10,808 nt of DNA, taken from NCBI GenBank assembly GCA_945949385.1, contig CAMFEL010000064.1, positions 1-10,808 on the forward strand, given 5' to 3'. Source of the stretch: an uncultured Clostridia bacterium (GTDB taxonomy: Bacteria; Bacillota; Clostridia; Oscillospirales; CAG-272). A model generated the notes under the pieces. That model worked only from the letters and a program-made list of their open reading frames with translations. It was not told the origin of the DNA and searched no databases. The position numbers and the translations under genes were made by a program. Shown in pieces: positions 1 to 6,620 of the stretch; position 1 is the first letter of the stretch, and each line of letters starts with the position of its first letter.

Positions 1-612
1 CATAAGTGCCGAATGTTCGACGCTTTGGCGGAGCATTTTTGCACAGCATTGAAGTATTTCGTTAAAGTGTACTGCTCGCCACGCCTCTTCAACGGAAAGA
101 CCCGAATGCAGCATTGCAGCAAAACGTCTGTCGGCAAGCTCCGTCTTAATGTCAAAGCCTTTGATCTTTTCGCTAAGCCGATCTGATTCAGAGACAAGCT
201 TTTCGTAAACAGCATCAGCATTTCGCTGACTGAGCTTTTGCTCAATCCCATGCCTCAGGCGGCTAAGGCGCAGAGACTTCATAGCCGCTTCCGTATCTTC
301 TCCGTTATAGCCGAGAAGAGTAAGCAATTCATTGAGCTTTTCAGCCTCAGCGCTTTGTACTTTCATTTTCTCCGAATTATTCGGTTTTGTTTCTGCAGCA
401 GTTTCTGATAATGATGTGCTGTCCTCTGCACTTCCGACAGCATAATGATCGTCATTAGTCTCCTTGGCGGATTGTCCTTTTATTTCTTCTGCTGCAGTTT
501 TTGCAGTATTCATCCCGTCAGCCGAAGACCGTGCACTGTCTTCCCCGACGCTTACGCTGCCACCCTGCCCCGATTCACCGAACAGTCTCAGTTTCAAATC
601 AAGCATATCCAT
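1..612 (-). CDS. Phage scaffolding-like protein (partial, 3' end outside window)
   Basis: An open frame of 204 codons starts at ATG 612-610 and runs off the left edge without a stop. The start is set by AGAGGT (618-623) five bases upstream. The N-terminus reads MDMLDLKLRLFGESGQGG, followed by a low-complexity Ser/Ala/Glu-rich stretch to about residue 95. A charged helical region follows (KLNELLTLLGYNGEDTEAAM), then DIKTELADRRFAAMLHSGLS and EEAWRAVHFNEIL. From memory, this order resembles clostridial tailed-phage proteins sitting near the portal and major capsid genes: an 'LxLxLF' start, a low-complexity middle, a coiled coil, then 'F..LL..G.....AY...H..EI...A'. Such proteins are usually taken as scaffolding or capsid-assembly proteins. 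No other phage gene is visible, and its 5' side abuts ordinary host genes, so this may be a prophage edge, a remnant or a domesticated copy. The family call is recollection of pattern, not an alignment. Confidence 0.5.
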   Translation of the reverse strand, partial: MDMLDLKLRLFGESGQGGSVSVGEDSARSSADGMNTAKTAAEEIKGQSAKETNDDHYAVGSAEDSTSLSETAAETKPNNSEKMKVQSAEAEKLNELLTLLGYNGEDTEAAMKSLRLSRLRHGIEQKLSQRNADAVYEKLVSESDRLSEKIKGFDIKTELADRRFAAMLHSGLSVEEAWRAVHFNEILQCCAKMLRQSVEHSALM

Positions 613-706
613 AAAAGACCTCTGCTTTCTGTATATTTATGACCTCATGAAGTCTGAGGGTATTATATATTGGCAGAAGCTTGCAATCTCCCCCTTTTTA
701 CAGTAT

Positions 707-720
707 TTGCATATATGCAA
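707..720. repeat. 14-bp perfect palindrome upstream of the phage-like gene
   Basis: TTGCATATATGCAA is its own reverse complement. It lies about 95 bp upstream of the start of the phage-like gene. Between them, on the minus strand, are a TATAAT hexamer (662-667) without a convincing -35 box and a short inverted repeat CCTCA/TGAGG (643-647 and 655-659). It could be a dimeric repressor operator, but palindromes this AT-rich arise often by chance. Confidence 0.3.
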
Positions 721-736
721 CCGGATAGCCGCAAAC

Positions 737-773
737 ATAAAAAGGCATTCCCCGAAAGCCGAAGAACGCCTTT
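737..773 (-). terminator. Intrinsic terminator after the C39-like peptidase gene
   Basis: Read on the minus strand, AAAGGCGTTC (773-764) pairs with GAATGCCTTT (750-741) over 10 bp including one G-U. The loop is about 13 nt, and the second arm runs into TTTTT. It starts 13 bp past the stop codon at 787 and separates the peptidase from the phage-like gene. Confidence 0.8.
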
Positions 774-786
774 AATTATTCGTTAC

Positions 787-1680
787 TTATTCGTATATAA
801 CCAGTGCCTGCCTGTATACAAGCTCGTGACTGTCACGTACATCGCTTTTCTGATACTCGGTAATTCCCTCTTTTAAGGGATCACAGAAAATGTATGTATT
901 TGCCGTATACCCTATAAGCACAAGACAATGGGAATGAGACCTCCACACAACATCACCGTTATCGGTATAGACAGTCATGAACAAAGTGGGGTCACAGTCC
1001 ATATTTGTTGTTCCCCACAGAATCACGGGGACACCTTTGTCGATATAGCTTTCAAATACGGAAAACGCCTCTCCGCTTATATTCTTCACACGGAGTTTTT
1101 CGTCTCCGGCGTCATCAAGAAACGCTCTTGCCGCATTTTGGATACAGGGAGCGTAGCACCCCATACCCATTCCCGAAATCTTAGGATCCCCGATATATGT
1201 AAAGAACGGATCGCCTTCACCGAAACCGCATTTTTCAAGGTAGTTATCACAGAGACTGACAGAATCGACCTCGAACCCCAGATAATTCAGTACAATTGCA
1301 AGTGACACTATTTCACATCCGCTTGGAAGCTCGGGAAGCTGAAGTATGTTTTCAACGTCAAGCTGAACCTTATAGTCATTATCCGGAAGCTTTTTGATAG
1401 GTCTTGTTTCCCGCTCCCCGCACAGAGAGCAGATATGCATTTCCCGCCCCTCGTTATTTTTTGTGGGACCGCTGACTATAAACCATTCACTCCAATCATG
1501 GTCACAGCCGCTGTATTCGCTAACGGGTTCGGTCACGTCTGCATAGGTATCATCAGTACTGTCTGTGTCGGCGGGCGGTTCTTCGGTGCTTACGTCTGTT
1601 TCAAAGGCATCCGCATTTAGTCCGAAGCCGCAAATCAATGTTAAAAATAACAGCAGCAAGATAATTAGGTTTTTTCTCAT
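787..1680 (-). CDS. Secreted C39-like cysteine peptidase (Peptidase_C39_2 type)
   Basis: The 297-residue protein is probably exported: it has a positive start (MRKN) and a hydrophobic core at residues 5-20 (LIILLLLFLTLICGFG). An acidic Thr/Asp/Glu linker follows at about 26-56. Next comes a small motif, H61-D-W63-SEW, with C84-S-L-C87 further on, a zinc-ribbon-like ending seen beside surface domains in Firmicutes. The C-terminal half matches the papain-like C39 family: LPSGCEIVSLAIVLNYLG supplies the probable catalytic Cys122, HSHCLVLIGYT the His251, and FCDP the Asp267. Members of this family cleave peptides or are uncharacterised surface proteins; no ABC exporter is fused or adjacent, so a bacteriocin-exporter role is unlikely. 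The Shine-Dalgarno (CCGGAG) sits about 11 nt upstream, a little far. It is a single-gene unit with its own promoter and terminator. The substrate is unknown. Confidence 0.75.
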   Translation of the reverse strand: MRKNLIILLLLFLTLICGFGLNADAFETDVSTEEPPADTDSTDDTYADVTEPVSEYSGCDHDWSEWFIVSGPTKNNEGREMHICSLCGERETRPIKKLPDNDYKVQLDVENILQLPELPSGCEIVSLAIVLNYLGFEVDSVSLCDNYLEKCGFGEGDPFFTYIGDPKISGMGMGCYAPCIQNAARAFLDDAGDEKLRVKNISGEAFSVFESYIDKGVPVILWGTTNMDCDPTLFMTVYTDNGDVVWRSHSHCLVLIGYTANTYIFCDPLKEGITEYQKSDVRDSHELVYRQALVIYE

Positions 1681-1719
1681 TATATGATCTGCTCCGGAAT
1701 ATACAAATTCTTACAATAT

Positions 1720-1748
1720 ATTATACTCGGTTCAGCGCCTTTTTTCAA
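1720..1748 (-). promoter_or_regulatory. Sigma-A-type promoter for the C39-like peptidase gene
   Basis: On the minus strand, TTGAAA (1748-1743), a 17-bp spacer and a perfect TATAAT (1725-1720) lie about 40 bp upstream of the ATG at 1680. The -35 box begins only about 11 bp beyond the end of the terminator of the upstream gene (1759-1790), so terminator and promoter are packed together. Confidence 0.8.
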
Positions 1749-1758
1749 CATATTTCAG

Positions 1759-1790
1759 CAAAAAAGCGGCGGAGCCGAAACTCCGCCGCT
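1759..1790 (-). terminator. Strong intrinsic terminator of the solute-binding protein gene
   Basis: A perfect 10-bp GC-rich stem, AGCGGCGGAG (1790-1781 on the minus strand) with CTCCGCCGCT (1774-1765), closes a 6-nt loop TTTCGG and is followed by a run of six T (1765-1760). It begins 16 bp past the stop at 1807. Confidence 0.95.
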
Positions 1791-1806
1791 ATATATATGT
1801 TTGTTG

Positions 1807-3546
1807 TCAGCCGTTACTGTCGGTGCCGTTGATCTGATTAACATACTCCTGCCACATATATACAAGAGAGCCCTCGGGGGTCCATCCGTTCTCAGGTGTT
1901 CTTCCCTTCTTGGCATCGCTGTCAGAGGGAATATAGGTGAGCTTCTGGAATGCCTCGCTGCTGTTGACCTGTGCGGCAAATTTGGAAATATTGTTGTCAA
2001 ACTCCTCGGAGGTCATACTCTCCATCTGTGCCCATATCTGTGCGCTGAGCTGATTTATCTTATTGATGGAGTCTTGATTGTACTCATTCACATAATCGGT
2101 AAGCGCATAAGTTACGGGAATATATGACATAAGGTTCTGCTGCTTTGCGGTTTCCCAGTAATCGAGGCCTACGCCGTAGTCGGGGTAAGTCATATAAAGG
2201 TTACCCGTCTCGTAAATGTTCATCTTATATTCGTCGCTGAGCTTGACGATTATGTCGGAATTCTCCTCATCATACTTCCAATGGATACCCTCAGCACCGT
2301 ACTGAAGAATAGTACGCAGCTCGGTATCCGTGTTCAGCATGGTGATGATCTCCATAGAACGGGAGGTGCTCTTTGTATAATTGCTGACCGCAAATACATT
2401 TTCAAGATAATCTGCGCTGGTTCCCATGGGACGCTTGAAAATATTTATGTAATAATCGTCCTCATACTGCTTGACTTCGTCAGCGGTACAGGTTACATAT
2501 CCCACACCGAACTCTGCTACGTCTCCGGTGGAAACATAATTCTTTTCCTTGAACTTCTTATACAAAGAATAGTTCTTGGTGTAGTTGTTGATAGTAAAGA
2601 TATTGTCAAAGCTTACGTTTTCGATCTTCGTCTCATAGGTGACACGGGATGCAAGCACGGAGAAAGTGTCCTGATCATTGCCGGACCAGAAACGGTAGTA
2701 GCTGGGGCTGTAATCTCCGTATACGGGAGTTACATCCTTGTGATAATTTGCAACATCCTCAATAAAGCTCTCACAGTCAGCAAGGCTGGTAAGCTTGTCG
2801 GGGTCAAGATACTCTTCTGCTACAAGTCTCTTGTTTACAAGGAAATATGTAAACTCGCCTACCTCGTGGTTGTTAGGTATGCCGTAGAGTGTACCGTCAA
2901 TGGTAGCGGCGGTTAAAAAGTCGGGGAAAATATAGGTATTCAGCACCTTGGAGTTGCCGGAGATCTCCTCGTTCAGCTCGGAAAGGAAGAAATTGTCGGC
3001 ATAATAGTTGAAATCAGCCTCGCCGCGGATAAGGAATATATCCATCTGATTTTTTTCCACATTGCTGTAACCGCTGGCTCCGCGAACTACAAGGCTGAGG
3101 TCTCCGTCCATATTGGGGTTCTCGTATGCAGTGGATTCCTCAACAAGAGTCTCACCGTTTTTCGCAGCCTCGATCTCTTCTTTTCTCTTATCAATAGCAA
3201 GCTGCTCCTCTTCCTCGGTACGCTTCTGAATAAGCTCAAGCCTTTCCTTTACGGTTTTGTCATATTGAGAAGTGGGTATGGCGTAAAGCTTGACAGCGGT
3301 GTCAAATTCAGCCTGAGTAATGGCATTGATAGCCTCTTCTACGGCGTATATTGCTTCCTCGGTGGTATCGTCGGACGTAGGCACCCACAGAGTAAGGGTC
3401 ATACTGGAACGGTCGACAGAGCTTGTATCGGTACCTGTGGAGCCGTCGGCGGGAGTATTGGTCTCAACATCCTCGCAACCGGCAAAAATACCGCAGGTCA
3501 CAACACAAGCAAGGCATAGCAGTATACATACGAGCTTTCTTTTCAT
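1807..3546 (-). CDS. Lipoprotein extracellular solute-binding protein (family 1, LipO/YtcQ-like)
   Basis: This 579-residue protein would be anchored outside the membrane and capture a ligand, probably an oligosaccharide, for an ABC importer. The signal peptide (KRK, then hydrophobic 5-21) ends in lipobox IFAGC with lipidated Cys24. A Thr/Ser/Asp linker (25-48) leads to LTLWVP, the first strand of a type-1 binding fold. NQMDIFLIRGE (166-176), DGTLYGIP (217-224) and a VNKRLV segment (238-243) fit the fold. Near the C-terminus, QYGAEGIHWKY (415-424) parallels the 'YG.EG.HY' segment of LipO-like sugar-binding lipoproteins. Odd feature: a highly charged helical segment at about 97-130 (KTVKERLELIQKRTEEEEQ and on) interrupts the N-domain. 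AAGGAGG (3553-3559) lies 6 nt before the ATG. No permease or ATPase lies nearby, so its transporter partner is encoded elsewhere. The ligand cannot be read from the sequence. Confidence 0.8.
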   Translation of the reverse strand: MKRKLVCILLCLACVVTCGIFAGCEDVETNTPADGSTGTDTSSVDRSSMTLTLWVPTSDDTTEEAIYAVEEAINAITQAEFDTAVKLYAIPTSQYDKTVKERLELIQKRTEEEEQLAIDKRKEEIEAAKNGETLVEESTAYENPNMDGDLSLVVRGASGYSNVEKNQMDIFLIRGEADFNYYADNFFLSELNEEISGNSKVLNTYIFPDFLTAATIDGTLYGIPNNHEVGEFTYFLVNKRLVAEEYLDPDKLTSLADCESFIEDVANYHKDVTPVYGDYSPSYYRFWSGNDQDTFSVLASRVTYETKIENVSFDNIFTINNYTKNYSLYKKFKEKNYVSTGDVAEFGVGYVTCTADEVKQYEDDYYINIFKRPMGTSADYLENVFAVSNYTKSTSRSMEIITMLNTDTELRTILQYGAEGIHWKYDEENSDIIVKLSDEYKMNIYETGNLYMTYPDYGVGLDYWETAKQQNLMSYIPVTYALTDYVNEYNQDSINKINQLSAQIWAQMESMTSEEFDNNISKFAAQVNSSEAFQKLTYIPSDSDAKKGRTPENGWTPEGSLVYMWQEYVNQINGTDSNG

Positions 3547-3586
3547 CGGGATCCTCCTTAGCGCTGCGCGCTTGATAACATTATAT

Positions 3587-3615
3587 ATTTTACATCAAAG
3601 GGCAATATATGTCAA
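3587..3615 (-). promoter_or_regulatory. Sigma-A-type promoter for the solute-binding protein gene
   Basis: On the minus strand, a perfect TTGACA (3615-3610), a 17-bp spacer and TAAAAT (3592-3587) lie about 40 bp upstream of the ATG. It is downstream of rpoD, so the lipoprotein gene can be transcribed independently of the dgt-dnaG-rpoD operon. No strong terminator is seen between rpoD and this promoter. Confidence 0.85.
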
Positions 3616-3703
3616 GTTTATTTTTGGTTATGTATGCTGATACGGCATAATTTTCAAACGCTTCACCGATAATTCATATTTTGCGGCAAAACGCAAACCG
3701 TAA

Positions 3704-4801
3704 TCAGTCAAGAAAGTCCTTGAGACGCTTTGAACGGCTGGGGTGGCGGAGCTTGCGAAGAGCTTTAGCTTCTATCTGTCTGATACGCTCACGGGTGATA
3801 TTGAATTCCTTACCCACCTCTTCAAGAGTATGAGTCCTGCCGTCGTTGAGACCGTAACGCAGTTTCAGCACGTGCTCCTCTCTGGGGGTCAGAGTGTGCA
3901 GCACCTCTTTTATCTGCTCTCTGAGCATTGCATAAGAAGCGGCGTCCTGAGGTGCGGGAGAGTCATCATCGGGAATAAAGTCGCCAAGATGGCTGTCCTC
4001 CTCCTCACCTATAGGTGTTTCGAGCGACACGGGATCCTGCGCGATTTTCATGATCTCGCGCACCTTTTCGGGGGACATACCGATCTTTTCAGCAACCTCC
4101 TCGGGTGTTGCCTCGTGCCCCAGCTCCTGAAGAAGCTGACGCTGATAACGGGAAACCTTGTGTATAGTCTCCACCATATGAACGGGGATACGGATAGTTC
4201 TCGCCTGATCTGCTATGGCGCGGGTGATAGCCTGGCGTATCCACCAGGTTGCGTAGGTGGAAAACTTATAACCCTTTGTATAGTCAAACTTTTCCACAGC
4301 CTTCATAAGGCCCAGGTTGCCCTCCTGAATAAGATCCAGGAAAAACATACCCTTGCCCACATAGCGCTTTGCAATGCTTACCACAAGCCTCAGGTTTGCT
4401 TCTATAAGCATCTGCTTTGCCTGCTCGTCTCCGTTTGACATTTTTTCTGCTATCTCAAGCTCCTTTTCTGCGTCAAGCAGAGGCACTTTACCTATTTCCT
4501 TAAGATACATTCTTACCGGGTCGTCAATGGCAAGACCCTCCTGCTGGAGCATCTTTTCCATATCCTCTGCGCTTTCAAGCTGCTCTACCTCGGTCTCGAT
4601 CTCCTCGAATTCCTCGGGGTTTTCGTAGCTGATGACCTCGATGCCGTTTGCTTCAAGCTGATCGTAGATCTTCTCGATCTGGTCGATGTCATAGTCAGCG
4701 AACTCAATTGCTTCCATTATGTCGGAGTTTGAAAGCGAGCCCTTGGTTTTTCCCTTTTCAATAAGCGCTTTTACATCAAGCGGTTTCTTTTCCTGTTCCA
4801 T
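3704..4801 (-). CDS. rpoD: Primary RNA polymerase sigma factor (SigA/RpoD)
   Basis: The 365-residue protein directs core RNA polymerase to housekeeping promoters. The N-terminal region 1.1-like segment (about 8-65) is followed by an acidic stretch (63-80). Region 1.2 begins at DDPVRMYLKEIGKVPLL (93-109). Region 2 covers about 128-205 and holds NLRLVVSIAKRYVG, LDLIQEGNLGLMKAVEKFD, the -10 recognition helix around YKFSTYATWWIRQAITRA, and RTIRIPVHM. Region 3 (about 206-285) includes VSLETPIGEEEDSHLGDFI. Region 4 (295-362) holds LTPREEHVLKLRYGL and the -35-reading helix-turn-helix TLEEVGKEFNITRERIRQIE. Length is normal for Gram-positive SigA, which lacks the large insert of the E. coli protein. 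GGAGGGG (4807-4813) lies 5 nt before the ATG. It begins only 18 bp after dnaG and is the last gene of the dgt-dnaG-rpoD operon. The consensus promoters seen in this window are what this factor should read. Confidence 0.97.
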   Translation of the reverse strand: MEQEKKPLDVKALIEKGKTKGSLSNSDIMEAIEFADYDIDQIEKIYDQLEANGIEVISYENPEEFEEIETEVEQLESAEDMEKMLQQEGLAIDDPVRMYLKEIGKVPLLDAEKELEIAEKMSNGDEQAKQMLIEANLRLVVSIAKRYVGKGMFFLDLIQEGNLGLMKAVEKFDYTKGYKFSTYATWWIRQAITRAIADQARTIRIPVHMVETIHKVSRYQRQLLQELGHEATPEEVAEKIGMSPEKVREIMKIAQDPVSLETPIGEEEDSHLGDFIPDDDSPAPQDAASYAMLREQIKEVLHTLTPREEHVLKLRYGLNDGRTHTLEEVGKEFNITRERIRQIEAKALRKLRHPSRSKRLKDFLD

Positions 4802-4819
4802 TTTTACCCCTCCGTATAT

Positions 4820-6586
4820 TCATTTTCTGTTGTTTGTTGCTTCTTTGCGGCGGCGCTCAATAATGTCTCTGAGATCCGCGCCGTCCTGCTTTTCCTTAAG
4901 CTTTTCTGTCATTTCCCGCAGCTTCCCGGCACAGTCGGTAAAGACCTCCTTGCTGTTTGACAAGCCTTTGCGGTCGGACATCATTTTTGCAGCTCTCGAA
5001 ACCTCGTCCTGTGTGAAATCCTCACTGAGCATACCGAAGTCGAAATCCGGGGTTCCGGTTATTTTTTCATACAGTCTGCGATTTAATTCAGACGTGAACA
5101 TTTCGGGCGAAAGTATGCTTTTATCTTTGGAAAAAGCAATGTATTCTTTATGCAAAAGCAGCATACCGATCACAGCGCCCTCAAGCCGGACATTCCCCGG
5201 AGCTTTTACAAAATCCGGGTCGACCCTGTCGCCGCTGCCGGAAGTAATGCGCACCACCTGAGTATGACGCTCTTTTTTGCGTTTTGCCGCTTCACGGCGA
5301 AGAATGCCGGTTACTTCACTCTTTATTGACGAAATATCAACATTCAAAACCGAAGCAATCCGTTGGCAGTATATATCCCGCTCAACCTTTGATTCGGTAT
5401 CCGCAATCGCATAGCACAGCTCTCTTGCGGCGCGCGCCTTTATGTCCGCATTGCTGAAATCGTTCAAGTCATATTTTGCAAGAACTTTGTGAATTTTATG
5501 CTCAAAGCCGGAGAGGGAGCCTCGCAGCACCTCTGCAAATTTCTCCCGGCCGTAGCTTTTTATATACTCGTCCGGGTCTTTTGCACCGGGAATTGTCAGC
5601 ACCCTTGCCTCGATTCCCGCCTCTCCCAGAAGCCTCAGTGCTTTGTCCGCCGCCTTCTGACCGGCTTCGTCGCTGTCATAGGATATAATTACTTTATCCG
5701 TGTACTTTTTCATAATACGGGCATGGTCAGCAGTTATGGCGGTGCCCAGAGTTGCCACGGCGTTTTCAAAACCTGCGGCGTGGAGCGCAATAACATCCAT
5801 ATAGCCCTCGCATAGGATAAAGCCGTCCTCTGTATGGTTTTTTGCGTAGTTAAGAGCAAACAGGTGCCTGCTTTTTCTGAAAGCGGGCGTGTCGGAGGAA
5901 TTCAGATATTTCGGTTTTGAATCGTCAAGCACCCGCCCGCCGAAAGCAACAATATTCCCTGCAGTATCTATAATGGGAAACATTACCCGGTTGCGAAAAC
6001 AGTCGTATGTGTTCTTTTCGTTCTTTTTCGACCTTTGGCACAGGTATCCCGCAACCATTTCCTCATCCGTAAAGCCCTGAGAGTGTAAATGCTTTTTCAG
6101 AGCATCATAGGAATTGGGAGCGTATCCGAGGCCGAAGTGCTTTATAGTTGCGCCCGAAAGCTGTCTTTTTGCAAAATACTCCTGTCCTGCTTGTCCCTCG
6201 GGAGAAAACAGCACATTACGGAAAAATTTGGCGGCGCACAGATTCATTTCAAGCACGCGGTTTCTGCTGACCCCGCCCTTTTCGCGTCCTCCGTCATCTT
6301 CGGGCAGAGTTATCCCGCAGCGCCGTGCAAGAAATTCAAGTGCTCCGCGGTAATCAAGATTTTCTATTCGCATTATAAAGCTTATAGCATCGCCGCCTGC
6401 CCCGCAGCCGAAGCAGTAAAAGTGTCCGTCTCCCGTATAAACGGTAAAGGACGGCGTCTTTTCACTGTGAAAGGGACAAAGCCCCTTCAGATTTGCGCCG
6501 GAGCGCGTAAGATTTACATAAGACGAAATTACATCCTCGATGCTGTTTCTGTATTTTATATCTTCAATAACACTTGCCGGTATCAT
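4820..6586 (-). CDS. dnaG: DNA primase
   Basis: DnaG makes the short RNA primers for replication with the DnaB helicase. In the 588-residue form used here, the N-terminal CHC2 zinc finger is complete (LCPFHSEKTPSF and FYCFGCGAGGD: Cys37, His40, Cys58, Cys61). The core includes YDCFRNRVMFPI and GGRVLDDSKPKYLNS. The TOPRIM catalytic metal sites are ILCEGYMDVIAL (Glu260 and Asp264) and YDSDEAGQKAA (Asp304, Asp306), followed by DPDEYI. The C-terminal helicase-binding part (from about 440) is poorly conserved, as usual. The start was chosen at the third codon of the longest frame. GGAGG (6593-6597) touches the first ATG at 6592 with no spacer, whereas the ATG at 6586 has a 6-nt spacer and gives the familiar family start MIPASVIEDIK. 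It follows dgt by 34 bp and precedes rpoD by 18 bp. Confidence 0.97.
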   Translation of the reverse strand: MIPASVIEDIKYRNSIEDVISSYVNLTRSGANLKGLCPFHSEKTPSFTVYTGDGHFYCFGCGAGGDAISFIMRIENLDYRGALEFLARRCGITLPEDDGGREKGGVSRNRVLEMNLCAAKFFRNVLFSPEGQAGQEYFAKRQLSGATIKHFGLGYAPNSYDALKKHLHSQGFTDEEMVAGYLCQRSKKNEKNTYDCFRNRVMFPIIDTAGNIVAFGGRVLDDSKPKYLNSSDTPAFRKSRHLFALNYAKNHTEDGFILCEGYMDVIALHAAGFENAVATLGTAITADHARIMKKYTDKVIISYDSDEAGQKAADKALRLLGEAGIEARVLTIPGAKDPDEYIKSYGREKFAEVLRGSLSGFEHKIHKVLAKYDLNDFSNADIKARAARELCYAIADTESKVERDIYCQRIASVLNVDISSIKSEVTGILRREAAKRKKERHTQVVRITSGSGDRVDPDFVKAPGNVRLEGAVIGMLLLHKEYIAFSKDKSILSPEMFTSELNRRLYEKITGTPDFDFGMLSEDFTQDEVSRAAKMMSDRKGLSNSKEVFTDCAGKLREMTEKLKEKQDGADLRDIIERRRKEATNNRK

Positions 6587-6592
6587 CAGCAT

Positions 6593-6597
6593 CCTCC
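6593..6597 (-). promoter_or_regulatory. Ribosome binding site that decides the dnaG start
   Basis: GGAGG on the minus strand is directly adjacent to one ATG (6592-6590) and 6 nt from the next in-frame ATG (6586-6584). Normal spacing is about 5-9 nt, so the second is the probable start of dnaG. Confidence 0.8.
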
Positions 6598-6620
6598 AAT
6601 ATATTCAGTATCGGTTTATA

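Noticed and set aside
2281..2916. 211-codon open frame on the plus strand inside the solute-binding protein gene
   Set aside because: It is antisense to a well-supported lipoprotein gene, has no good ribosome binding site and no recognisable domain.
3633..3697. Possible terminator after rpoD
   Set aside because: Two short dyads are present (TTTGCG/CGCAAA at 3680-3697 and TATGC/GCATA at 3633-3649), but neither is followed by a T run on the minus strand.
3743..4438. 231-codon open frame on the plus strand inside rpoD
   Set aside because: Opposite-strand shadow of a highly conserved gene; its composition follows the reverse complement of sigma-factor codons.
4719..5261. 180-codon plus-strand open frame across the rpoD-dnaG junction
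   Set aside because: Ser/Phe-rich shadow of the Glu/Lys-rich coding strand; no ribosome binding site or motif.
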